From positions 1 to 9,152 of the forward strand of contig CANQHH010000045.1 in assembly GCA_947623615.1 (NCBI GenBank): a DNA stretch of 9,152 nucleotides, read 5' to 3'. The notes below the pieces were generated by a model. The model saw only the letters and a program-made list of their open reading frames with translations. It searched no databases and was not told the DNA's origin. Position 1 is the stretch's first letter; each line of letters starts with the position of its first letter. Below are positions 1-6,836 of the stretch, piece after piece. Origin of the DNA: an uncultured Clostridia bacterium (GTDB lineage Bacteria > Bacillota > Clostridia > TANB77 > CAG-508). The translations under genes were made by a program, and so were the position numbers.

Positions 1-158
1 TTTCTGTTATTCATTTTCCGTTAAATTATATTATATTCTCTATATAACATTTTGTAAATAGATATAATATGAAAAATTTACCATTTTGATTTGCCGATTA
101 AGAAAAAATGTAAAAAATATATACTGTGGAAATATGGAACGTAGTTAGCCTAAAGTCG

Positions 159-177
159 CTTATCCCTAGGGGATAAG
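159..177. repeat. Perfect 19-nt palindrome, candidate operator
   Basis: CTTATCCC-TAG-GGGATAAG: two perfect 8-base arms around a 3-base centre. It includes a run of G/C that stands out in this AT-rich leader. It lies about 107 bases upstream of the -35 box of the surface-protein gene. There is no T-tract after it, so it does not look like an intrinsic terminator. A dimeric regulator binding site is the simplest reading, but no regulator is encoded in the window. Confidence 0.4.
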
Positions 178-283
178 ATATTATTAATTGAAAAATGTAA
201 TATAAACTTAATATTAACATTAATTCGTGTTGTAAAATGTTATTCCGTAGTTAAAGAGAGAAATATGTAGGGAAAAACTTCCA

Positions 284-311
284 TTGACAATATTTTTTTT
301 TATTGTAAAAT
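284..311 (+). promoter_or_regulatory. Promoter of the surface-protein gene
   Basis: TTGACA (284-289) is a perfect -35 box and TAAAAT (306-311) is a five-of-six -10 box, with a 16-base spacer consisting mostly of T. Transcription would start near 318 and leave a short leader before the start codon. The -10 context ATTGTAAAATAAA recurs exactly at the promoter of the small gene at 7663. Confidence 0.65.
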
Positions 312-349
312 AAATTTAAGGAAAATATTTTAAAGAGATGGTGAAGCGT

Positions 350-1981
350 ATGTCAAAAAAGAAAATCATATCAATATTTATAATAATGATATTTTTAATG
401 AGTTTTATTACAGTAACGTTAGCTGTAGGCAGTGGAGATGTATATATAGGAGTAAAACACTATACCACGAAAGACGATGGAACTAATATAGGATATGCTG
501 TAGGAATACCAGATGATGGAGGAAAGAAGATAAATATTTTAGAAAAACATTTAAGTCAAGAAGAAGGTAGTGAATTAACAGAAGAACAACCTACAGTTTA
601 TTGTTTAAAACCAGGTATGGGTTTTTACTTTGCAAGTCGTATAGCAAAATATAATTTACAATATAATATGATTAATGACAAAGAAGATATTGCAAAACAT
701 GGTGAATTAACATATCAATTAACAGAAAGTGAAAATTATAAAAAATTAGTTACACTATTAAGTTTGATATATGTTCCTGAAAGATCAACAGAGGATTACA
801 AAAATGATCTTTTAAATAAAGCAATGCAAAAATACAATGTTGAATATACAACAAAAATAACTGATGAAGATATTGCAGCTGTTAATCAAGTACTAATATG
901 GCATTATACAGAACCTAACAATAAAATGTATGATAAATACAATGAAGAAAATTGGTTAGCATATACAACTGATGGACAAGAATATAAGTTGCTATCTGAA
1001 TATGATGAAGGAGAACAAGAGGGCGAAGGCGTAGATAGAGAAAAGCAAGTTGAAGCATTATATAAATATCTTGTTGATGAGGTAGAAAAGATAACAACTT
1101 CTGGAAAAATAGTAAATGAGGATTGTAAAGTAATAAGTGAAACAGAAGATACAGTAGCATTAAGAGAAGAACCTAGTCAATCATCAAAAATATTAAAGAA
1201 TTTAAACAAAGAAGATAAAGTTAAAAGGTTTCTAAAAGATGTTGGATGTATAGATGGATGTACTTGGGATAAAGTAAGATTAGAAGATGGAACAGAAGGA
1301 TATGTTGTATCAGATAATTTACAAATAGAATCTGAAAATATAAAATGTAGGATATTAACAGGCTCTGGAACAGGCAATGTTAACTTAAGACAAGAGCCAA
1401 CAACTTCTTCTGGAGCTGTATGTCCAGTGGCATCAGGAACAGAGGTTACAAGGTTAGTAAGTAGAGTTGCAAAAGCAAATAATTACATATGGGATAAAAT
1501 ACAATTAGCAGATGGAAGAACAGGATATATTGCAAGACAGTACTTAGTAGAAATTGATGAAGCGGAAGAAAATATAAATGCAAATGGACAAATGTCATTA
1601 GGAGCAACAGTAGAAAATAATGGGGAAATTGAAGGAGAAATTCCACCTATAAGTTCTGAAATATCTGAAGTTGAAGATATGAATAAAATGATAGAGTCAA
1701 AACCATTTACAATGCAAGGGACAACTAACAGATATGAAAGTGATGCATTATCACCAGAAGAAATTGAAAGTTATGATGGAGAATATTATATAAAAGTAAA
1801 TTATGAAGCAAATGTAGTAACTGTTTATCAAAAAGATGAACAAGGAGAGTATACAAATGCAGTAAAAGCAATGATTTGCTCAACAGGTCAGCTAACACCT
1901 GAAAATGGTGTATTTGAAACTTCTGATCGATATGATTGGAGAAATCTTAACCGGAAATGTTTGTGGACAATATGCAACTAG
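350..1981 (+). CDS. Thioester-domain / SH3b / L,D-transpeptidase surface protein, N-terminal part (zero frame)
   Basis: This is the zero-frame part of a 3.5-kb surface-protein gene. Numbering is from the ATG at 338. The ATG at 350 (Met5) is preferred because a GGTGA-type ribosome site lies 5 bases before it, while 338 has none in range. Order: signal peptide (basic KKK, then hydrophobic to about residue 30); thioester domain (about 35-250) with the YCL motif (Cys89) and the VNQVLIW motif (Gln184), the pair that forms a Cys-Gln thioester in Gram-positive adhesins; SH3b domains at about 263-330 and 336-405; an acidic linker; and the start of an L,D-transpeptidase (YkuD) domain from about 480. 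The reading frame derails at a CGG codon (1952-1954) and stops at 1979-1981, before the catalytic His and Cys. Without a shift, the product would be a 547-residue secreted protein with no enzyme site and no wall anchor. Thioester reactivity is inferred from motifs only. Confidence 0.85.
   Translation: MSKKKIISIFIIMIFLMSFITVTLAVGSGDVYIGVKHYTTKDDGTNIGYAVGIPDDGGKKINILEKHLSQEEGSELTEEQPTVYCLKPGMGFYFASRIAKYNLQYNMINDKEDIAKHGELTYQLTESENYKKLVTLLSLIYVPERSTEDYKNDLLNKAMQKYNVEYTTKITDEDIAAVNQVLIWHYTEPNNKMYDKYNEENWLAYTTDGQEYKLLSEYDEGEQEGEGVDREKQVEALYKYLVDEVEKITTSGKIVNEDCKVISETEDTVALREEPSQSSKILKNLNKEDKVKRFLKDVGCIDGCTWDKVRLEDGTEGYVVSDNLQIESENIKCRILTGSGTGNVNLRQEPTTSSGAVCPVASGTEVTRLVSRVAKANNYIWDKIQLADGRTGYIARQYLVEIDEAEENINANGQMSLGATVENNGEIEGEIPPISSEISEVEDMNKMIESKPFTMQGTTNRYESDALSPEEIESYDGEYYIKVNYEANVVTVYQKDEQGEYTNAVKAMICSTGQLTPENGVFETSDRYDWRNLNRKCLWTICN
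1949..1954 (+). other. +1 frameshift site in the surface-protein gene (AAC-CGG-A)
   Basis: Zero frame reads Asn (AAC), then Arg (CGG), and stops nine codons later. Skipping the C at 1952 gives AAC-GGA, so the chain reads WRNLN-GNVCGQYATRI, close to the usual L,D-transpeptidase consensus W..L.GNV.GQY.TRI. A shift one codon earlier (giving Thr for Asn) is also compatible. It could be a one-base insertion error, a true mutation, or programmed +1 frameshifting. Confidence 0.8.
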
Positions 1982-3896
1982 AATTGTGCAAGGAATTTTG
2001 TTCCATTCAGTTCCATATTTAAGACAAGATAAATCAACATTGAAATATGAAGAATATGATAAATTAGGAACAACTGCATCAGAAGGTTGTATTAGATTAA
2101 CTGTTGAAGATGCTAAATGGATTTATGACAATTGTGATAGGGGAACATTAGTAGAATTCTATGGAAGTTCAGATCCAGGACCTTTAGGAAAACCTACTGC
2201 TAAAAAAATAAGTAATGAGGATGAAAAACTTAGATGTTGGGATCCTACAGATCCAGATAAAATGAATCCATGGCTAAGAGGAGAAGTTGAACCAGATACA
2301 ACAGAAGTTATATCTGAAAGATGTAGAGTAAACATAAAACAAGAAAATACAAAAATTAATATAAGAGAACAGCCATCATTATCAGCTAATATTGTTGCAC
2401 AGTTATTTGATGGAGATGTTGTAACAAGAATTGAAAGAAGAGCAGCTAATCAAGAGAGTTATATATGGGACAGAGTTAAATTATCAGACGGAACAGTAGG
2501 ATATATAATAACTCAATGCTTAGATCTAGATCAAGAAGATGCACAAGATTATAATATTTCACAATTAGTAGGAGATCCTGTTTCAGCTGAAGAGGATAAG
2601 GAATTAGACTGTGACTTACAAGAAGGAAAATGCATTATAGGGCCAGTAAATATTATAAAAAGTAATAATATACGCAGTGATGTTAAATTTGATATAAAAT
2701 CAAATGGAGAAGAAGTAGATGATTATAAAGTTTTAGATTATAAGAAAGAAGAACTTAGTGATAACAGTGAATTATCTAAAGGAGGAAAATTCTATTTAAG
2801 TTTAGAACAAAACAATTTGAAAAATTTAAGTGTAAAATTGGTTGTAAACTACGAAGCTACAAATATGAGTCTGATAGATTCACAAACAGATAATGATCAA
2901 CAATTAGCTGTAGAGGTACAAAAAAGTGTAAGAAATGTATCCAAAGAATTAGAAATAAAAGAATTTGATTTAGCTTTAAGAAAATACATAACACAAATTG
3001 GAGATACAGTAATAAATGATAGAAATCCAAAAATTGATGAAAATGCATTAAAAACTGGAACAACAGCTGAATATAAACATAAGAAAAATGCAATACAGGT
3101 TCAGACAGGAAGTGAGGTAATATATAATATTACTGTATATAATGAAGGAGCGCAAGCAGGAAAGGCAACACAAATAACAGATCAATTACCAACAGGACTT
3201 GAATTTGTAGAAGTATTAACAGATAATTATGAAGTAGAAGAATATGATAAAACAACTAATAGATTAGTGTTAAAAGGAAAGAATCTAAGAAATTTAACAG
3301 AATATAGTGGAGAAGGATTAGATTCAGAAACAGTAAGGATAAAATGTAAAGTAACTGCTGAGGCAGATACTTCAAAAGATAAAGTATTAACAAATGTAGC
3401 TTGGATATCAGAAGCGATAAGTGAGGCAGGAATAACAGTAGATAGAGATTCAGAACCAGAAACAACTCCACAAGTAAACAAAGATAATATGGAAAATTAT
3501 ACAGGAAATGAATCAAATAAAGATGTGGATTTAAGTCAAGAAGAATATTATTTTAAAGGAGAACAAGATGAAGATGACTTTGAGAAATTGGTAATTATTA
3601 AACAAGAACCAGAGCCAACACCAGAGCCAACTCCGGATCCAACGCCAGAGCCAACACCAGAACAAACTCCGGATCCAACACCAGAACCAACACCAGAACC
3701 AACTCAGACTCCAAGTACAGAACAAAAGACAGACGATGTAAAGGTAGAGCAACAGACTGCAAAACCAAATGTTGATACTGTAGCTCCAAATGTTATTCCT
3801 CAAACCGGAGTAGGACAAAGTATGATAATTATAATAATGGTTTTGGTAAGTATTGTATTTGGCTATAAATTGTATAAAGATAGAGATATTAAATAA
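1953..3896 (+). CDS. L,D-transpeptidase catalytic half, SH3b, DUF11-like domain and sortase anchor: C-terminal part (+1 frame)
   Basis: This continues the gene after the frameshift, adding 647 residues for a joined length of 1185. First comes the rest of the YkuD domain: GQYATRI, a conserved His in FHSVPY, and the catalytic motif SEGCIR (Cys about residue 584 of the joined protein). These enzymes cross-link peptidoglycan stem peptides (3-3 links) or attach proteins to them. Next are a third SH3b (about 661-730), a beta-rich region, a DUF11-like domain opening with EFDLALRKYIT (about 876-1027), a proline/threonine/glutamate stalk, and IPQTG (about 1153-1157) followed by a hydrophobic helix and a KDRDIK tail. 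That last arrangement is a variant LPXTG sorting signal. No sortase is in the window. The ATG at 1905 in this frame has no ribosome site, so independent initiation is unlikely. A terminator follows 47 bases after the stop. Confidence 0.85.
   Translation, partial: GNVCGQYATRIVQGILFHSVPYLRQDKSTLKYEEYDKLGTTASEGCIRLTVEDAKWIYDNCDRGTLVEFYGSSDPGPLGKPTAKKISNEDEKLRCWDPTDPDKMNPWLRGEVEPDTTEVISERCRVNIKQENTKINIREQPSLSANIVAQLFDGDVVTRIERRAANQESYIWDRVKLSDGTVGYIITQCLDLDQEDAQDYNISQLVGDPVSAEEDKELDCDLQEGKCIIGPVNIIKSNNIRSDVKFDIKSNGEEVDDYKVLDYKKEELSDNSELSKGGKFYLSLEQNNLKNLSVKLVVNYEATNMSLIDSQTDNDQQLAVEVQKSVRNVSKELEIKEFDLALRKYITQIGDTVINDRNPKIDENALKTGTTAEYKHKKNAIQVQTGSEVIYNITVYNEGAQAGKATQITDQLPTGLEFVEVLTDNYEVEEYDKTTNRLVLKGKNLRNLTEYSGEGLDSETVRIKCKVTAEADTSKDKVLTNVAWISEAISEAGITVDRDSEPETTPQVNKDNMENYTGNESNKDVDLSQEEYYFKGEQDEDDFEKLVIIKQEPEPTPEPTPDPTPEPTPEQTPDPTPEPTPEPTQTPSTEQKTDDVKVEQQTAKPNVDTVAPNVIPQTGVGQSMIIIIMVLVSIVFGYKLYKDRDIK
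3606..3709 (+). repeat. Tandem repeat encoding the PT-rich stalk
   Basis: In-frame repeats built from 12-base CCAGAGCCAACA-like units encode PEPT, PDPT and PEQT. A higher-order 36-base period is visible: ACTCCGGATCCAAC occurs at 3630 and again at 3666. The product is an extended wall-spanning stalk just before the sorting signal. Such repeats commonly vary in copy number between strains. Confidence 0.75.
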
Positions 3897-3943
3897 TATA
3901 ATTTTAAATGATTTTTAAAATAAATCTTAATAAATAAACATAT

Positions 3944-3988
3944 AAAAAGAGATTATGACCTATAGTTTTATAGGATAATCTCTTTTTT
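3944..3988. terminator. Bidirectional terminator between convergent genes
   Basis: A 13-base stem (AAAAAGAGATTAT with ATAATCTCTTTTT), a two-base GA bulge, and a further 6-base stem (CCTATA/TATAGG) close on a GTTT loop. The plus strand ends in T6 and the minus strand in T5. It sits between the surface-protein gene and the convergent minus-strand gene, so it can serve both. Confidence 0.85.
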
Positions 3989-4025
3989 ATTGAATAGGAA
4001 AAATCAAAGATTTTCCCTATTCAAT
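3989..4025. repeat. Second hairpin abutting the terminator
   Basis: The arm ATTGAATAGGAAAAT pairs with ATTTTCCCTATTCAAT apart from one bulged base, around a short CAAAG loop. It begins at the base after the T-tract of the bidirectional terminator. Neither strand has a good T-tract immediately after it, so its role is unclear. Possibilities are a minus-strand transcript 3'-end stabiliser or a decayed second terminator. Confidence 0.6.
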
Positions 4026-4032
4026 AAAAATG

Positions 4033-4129
4033 CTATAATCGCTATTGCCTTTGAGATTTGCTCATTTTATTCGCAAACTCAAATCGGCGAGAACAAAGGG
4101 CGGTCAAAGACCGCTTTGTTCTAGTATAG
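4033..4129. repeat. Structured intergenic element with two hairpins
   Basis: Hairpin one pairs TTTGAGATTTGC (4051-4061) with GCAAACTCAAA (4073-4083), one base bulged, and is extended by TCGC/GCGA at 4039-4042 and 4087-4090. Hairpin two pairs GAACAAAGGGCGGTC (4091-4105) with GACCGCTTTGTTC (4109-4121), two bases bulged. CTATA (4033-4037) and TATAG (4125-4129) could close both into a three-way fold. It is more GC-rich than its surroundings. It lies directly downstream of the minus-strand gene, so it would form part of that transcript's 3' region. The family is unknown to me; a REP-like repeat or a 3'-UTR RNA are possibilities. Confidence 0.45.
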
Positions 4130-4145
4130 TAAAAGTTTAATTTTA

Positions 4146-6266
4146 TTAATTAACACCATCAGCATTCTCATCAACAAATGCAATTGCATCTAGTTTTTTA
4201 TTCATATTAGAATAATGGTAATTATCATTATTTATTGGGTTATAATCATATAAATAATATGATTTAGTACCACCTAATAAGGTCTTTTTATAGCATCTTT
4301 TAAGAGTTATAGTTATATCATATTTTTGTTTTCCATTAAGTTCTTTATTCCAATATAAGTCACCTGGGAAATTGTTATCATAAGCCTTTAAATATAATAT
4401 ATCTTCATCATCTTGATCTTCAACGATTTTATATGCATTTATAGCATGTGAGCCACCATCTTGAATCAGTAATACGGATACGATTTTTCCTTTTTTTAAT
4501 TGGGATACTAAACTATCTATCTCATTAGATTTTATAACTGTAACTTTTTCAGCGGCAGAGTTAAAAGCCCACCTAACACGTTGCATTCTAACTTCATCAT
4601 TTATTGTTTTATAATAATGTTCAATAATTTTTACAACTTCTGCATCAGGTTCCTCCATTTTAGATGAATCTAAAGTAGATTCGTTTTTAGGTATATCATC
4701 TGCATATGTTGCTAAGTCAGATGTAGGTTTATATGAATAAAGGTTTTTATTCCAAATTGTATTGTAAGCACTACCAGACAAGTTATATACAGACTCTATT
4801 GATTTTGGTAGTTTTCCTCCATTATATATAGCTGTGGTTACATGGGCAAATCCCATACAGACACCATTCGGTCCCACTTGTGTGCTTAAATTCTCAAAAT
4901 TGAAAGCATTTTTTGTAACCAAAAATCCACTGTCTGCGTAAAATTCTCCTCTTTTATATCTATATTTGCTTTCGAAATCATAAGTCAGTTCCTCATCTTC
5001 ATTATTTTCTTCCTGTTTTTGTTCTTCAGAATCTGAGCCATCTCCATATAAATAATTTTCTAATTCTGTACCACTACTTAAATGTTTGTAAATGAAGAAG
5101 AAATTGATTACAGATGATTCTGATGTATAAGATGCAAGATTAGATTCTATTTTACCAAAAAGTAAATCTAAGATTTTAGCACCAAAAGAATGTATATAAG
5201 AAACTATTACTTTAAAGCTATTATTAGCCTTACTATTAAGCTTGTTTTCTAATGTTGTATTGTTATTATTCCTATGAGGAAGGTCATTTACTTGAAAAAT
5301 TATTACAGGAACATCAAAAACAGCGTTAATAATAGGAAGTGCAATGACAATATATTCTGAATCCATATTATTTTGGAAATCTATTTTAGCATTTATCGTA
5401 TTTCCTAATTTATCTAATAAATTATTTTTATATACAATTAAAATTGGATTGTCATTTTCTATATTAAATAAAATAGTATTATCTTGAGTTTGTGACTCTA
5501 TTTTTTCAGATTTTTTATTTATATTATCATAACTTATAACTTCATAATTATCAGGATTTTCTATTTTTAAAGTTGTTTTACCAGTAAAAGAGTAAATTCT
5601 AAAAGGTTGCATTGCAAGGGTGTATTCGCTAGGAACACTTCCTTTATATTCTTTATAATATGCTTCGATATCTTCAGCCTCATCTATAGTTAGAGATATA
5701 TTCTCATTTGATGTTTTTATTGTAGCTGAGCTACCATAATATTTATTTATATCATATTTTTTTTGCACTTTGTATGCATCACTTAAAACATCTCCAGAAG
5801 TAGAGAATTTTTTTGGATTACTATGATATTTATTTATTTCATCATAATCTGTTAATCCATCTCCATCAGTGTCATCTGAAAGAATATCGAGTCCTAGCTT
5901 TATTTTATCTCCATTCGATATTTTATCACCATTAGAGTCTTCTTTTAATTCTTCGTCAGTTAATTGGATTTCCTCTGGAGGCATCACTAAAATATCATTT
6001 TTTACAAATTCATCGAATTTCTTTTCATCATGAGATTTTTTTATCGCACTAAAGACTTTAAAAAGAACAATAATTAAAATTAGAATTAATAAAAATTTTA
6101 AAAATCGGTGTTTTTTCTTTTTCTTTATTTTAGTATTATTTCTATTTTGAGTATTGTTAATATTAGAATTGTTTGCGTTGTTTAAAGTGTTGTTGACATT
6201 GTTCATATTGTTAGCATTGTTGTTTTTTTCATTAGTTTCATTGTACTCCATATTATTTATCCCCAT
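4146..6266 (-). CDS. Membrane-anchored protein with TSP3-type Ca-binding repeats and a papain-fold-like C-terminal domain
   Basis: A 706-residue protein that I cannot assign to a named family. Residues 1-46 are strikingly asparagine-rich. A basic patch (KIKKKKKHR, 46-54) and one membrane helix (about 55-70) follow, predicting an N-in, C-out single-pass anchor. Residues 110-145 carry SNGDKISNGDKI and DTDGDGLTDYDE, like thrombospondin type 3 or EF-hand-like calcium loops common in bacterial surface proteins. The middle (180-400) is unrecognised. The C-terminal region has GVCMGFAH (Cys470) and, much later, GGSHAINAYKI (His607) with LKAYDNN (about 626-632). That order of Cys, His, Asp/Asn is typical of papain-fold or C39-like cysteine peptidases and transglutaminases. 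The activity is inferred. An alternative start at Met6 (6251) has GGGGA eight bases upstream and may be the real one. The gene has its own promoter and converges on the surface-protein gene. Confidence 0.8.
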   Translation of the reverse strand: MGINNMEYNETNEKNNNANNMNNVNNTLNNANNSNINNTQNRNNTKIKKKKKHRFLKFLLILILIIVLFKVFSAIKKSHDEKKFDEFVKNDILVMPPEEIQLTDEELKEDSNGDKISNGDKIKLGLDILSDDTDGDGLTDYDEINKYHSNPKKFSTSGDVLSDAYKVQKKYDINKYYGSSATIKTSNENISLTIDEAEDIEAYYKEYKGSVPSEYTLAMQPFRIYSFTGKTTLKIENPDNYEVISYDNINKKSEKIESQTQDNTILFNIENDNPILIVYKNNLLDKLGNTINAKIDFQNNMDSEYIVIALPIINAVFDVPVIIFQVNDLPHRNNNNTTLENKLNSKANNSFKVIVSYIHSFGAKILDLLFGKIESNLASYTSESSVINFFFIYKHLSSGTELENYLYGDGSDSEEQKQEENNEDEELTYDFESKYRYKRGEFYADSGFLVTKNAFNFENLSTQVGPNGVCMGFAHVTTAIYNGGKLPKSIESVYNLSGSAYNTIWNKNLYSYKPTSDLATYADDIPKNESTLDSSKMEEPDAEVVKIIEHYYKTINDEVRMQRVRWAFNSAAEKVTVIKSNEIDSLVSQLKKGKIVSVLLIQDGGSHAINAYKIVEDQDDEDILYLKAYDNNFPGDLYWNKELNGKQKYDITITLKRCYKKTLLGGTKSYYLYDYNPINNDNYHYSNMNKKLDAIAFVDENADGVN

Positions 6267-6328
6267 ATTACTTCATATTTTAGTTTATCTTTTGAAAAAA
6301 ATTAAATTGATTTTATAAACTTAAAAAG

Positions 6329-6357
6329 ATAATAACATAAAAGAATATAATTTTCAA
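6329..6357 (-). promoter_or_regulatory. Extended -10 promoter for the minus-strand gene
   Basis: Read on the minus strand: TTGAAA (6357-6352), a 17-base spacer, and TATTAT (6334-6329) preceded by TG plus one base, the extended -10 pattern. The predicted leader before the start codon is about 55-70 bases. Confidence 0.65.
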
Positions 6358-6361
6358 ATAC

Positions 6362-6380
6362 AATTAAAAAGTTTTTAATT
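6362..6380. repeat. AT-rich palindrome between divergent promoters
   Basis: AATTAAAAA-G-TTTTTAATT is a perfect 9-base inverted repeat lying between the minus-strand -35 box and the putative prs -35 box. It could be a shared operator. In DNA this AT-rich, chance is a serious alternative. Confidence 0.3.
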
Positions 6381-6395
6381 ATGAAGGAAATGCGA

Positions 6396-6424
6396 TATAC
6401 AATTTTAATATTTTATGATATGAT
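6396..6424 (+). promoter_or_regulatory. Probable prs promoter
   Basis: TATACA (6396-6401) and TATGAT (6419-6424) are separated by 17 bases. The -35 is four of six and the -10 five of six. The leader would be only about 20 bases and contain the AGGAGG ribosome site. It is weaker than the other promoters here, and an overlapping -10 at 6414-6419 is possible. Confidence 0.4.
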
Positions 6425-6452
6425 GAAAAAAAAGTGATAGGAGGAAAATTGA

Positions 6453-6836
6453 ATGAAGAATATTAAAATATTTGCTTGTCCAACAGCAGAAGAATTTACA
6501 GAAGAAATATGTAATTATTTGGGAATTAAAATAGGAAAAATACACCATCAAAAATTTAAAAATGATAATAATTTTGTGCAGATATTAGAAACAGTAAGAG
6601 AAAAAGATGTATATATTGTACAAACAACTAAACCTCCAGTTAATGAAAGGATTATGGAATTATTAATAACAATTGATGCAGTAAAAAGAGCTTCTGCTAA
6701 AAATGTTAATATTGTATTGCCATATTTTCCGTATTCAAGATCAGATAAAAAGGATCAACCACGTGTGCCAATAACAGCTAAACTAATAGCACAACTTTTA
6801 GAAGCGGCACGGTGCAACGAGAGTAATTACATGTGA
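6453..6836 (+). CDS. prs: Ribose-phosphate pyrophosphokinase, N-terminal part (zero frame)
   Basis: This enzyme makes PRPP from ribose 5-phosphate and ATP, for purine, pyrimidine, NAD, histidine and tryptophan synthesis; it is cytosolic. The start is clear: AGGAGG (6439-6444) lies eight bases before the ATG. Residues 1-119 match the family N-terminal domain, with KDVYIVQTTKPPVNERIMEL, the RASAKN segment, and PYFPYSRSDKKDQPRVPITAKL, which corresponds to the ATP-contacting region (usually PYFGYARQDRK). After LLEAA the zero frame meets CGG (6810-6812), reads nine codons of unrelated sequence including CGG and stops at TGA. The zero-frame product alone would lack the metal-binding His, the catalytic flexible loop and the PRPP-binding loop, so it would be inactive. 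Confidence 0.9.
   Translation: MKNIKIFACPTAEEFTEEICNYLGIKIGKIHHQKFKNDNNFVQILETVREKDVYIVQTTKPPVNERIMELLITIDAVKRASAKNVNIVLPYFPYSRSDKKDQPRVPITAKLIAQLLEAARCNESNYM
6807..6812 (+). other. prs: +1 frameshift site in prs (GCA-CGG-T)
   Basis: Zero frame reads Ala (GCA), then Arg (CGG). Skipping the C at 6810 gives GCA-GGT-GCA, so the chain becomes LLEAA-GATRVITCDLH, the family sequence. The +1 frame has a stop at 6799-6801, so the shift must fall within about three codons. Only a shift at the CGG gives the conserved AAGA. It has the same form as the site at 1949-1954. Confidence 0.85.

Larger units (their letters stand above)
1..337. other. Non-coding upstream leader region
   Basis: I see no credible coding region on either strand. 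The stretch is very AT-rich and holds a perfect inverted repeat (159-177), an 8-base direct repeat CGTAGTTA (140-147 and 246-253), and a sigma-70-type promoter close to the surface-protein gene (284-311). I could not match the leader to any riboswitch class I know. Confidence 0.6.

Noticed and set aside
1..337. Riboswitch in the leader of the surface-protein gene
   Set aside because: I compared it by eye with c-di-GMP, preQ1 and fluoride motifs and saw no conserved core. The only structure is the palindrome.
1905..1955. ATG at 1905 as an independent start for the downstream half of the surface protein
   Set aside because: It has no Shine-Dalgarno sequence, would begin mid-domain, and the residues before GNVCGQY do not fit the transpeptidase family in that frame, whereas the zero frame does.
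1949..1955. Classical P-site slippery +1 sequence (such as CUU or CCC re-pairing)
   Set aside because: Neither AAC to ACC nor GCA to CAC allows the P-site tRNA to re-pair, so simple P-site slippage does not explain the shifts. Only A-site skipping at CGG would.
3606..3709. CRISPR-like array
   Set aside because: The repeats are contiguous, in frame and encode a PT-rich stalk, with no spacers.
3531..3818. Antisense Trp/Leu/Cys-rich frames opposite the PT stalk
   Set aside because: They are generated by the complement of the CCA/ACA/GAA tandem repeats; there is no start context.
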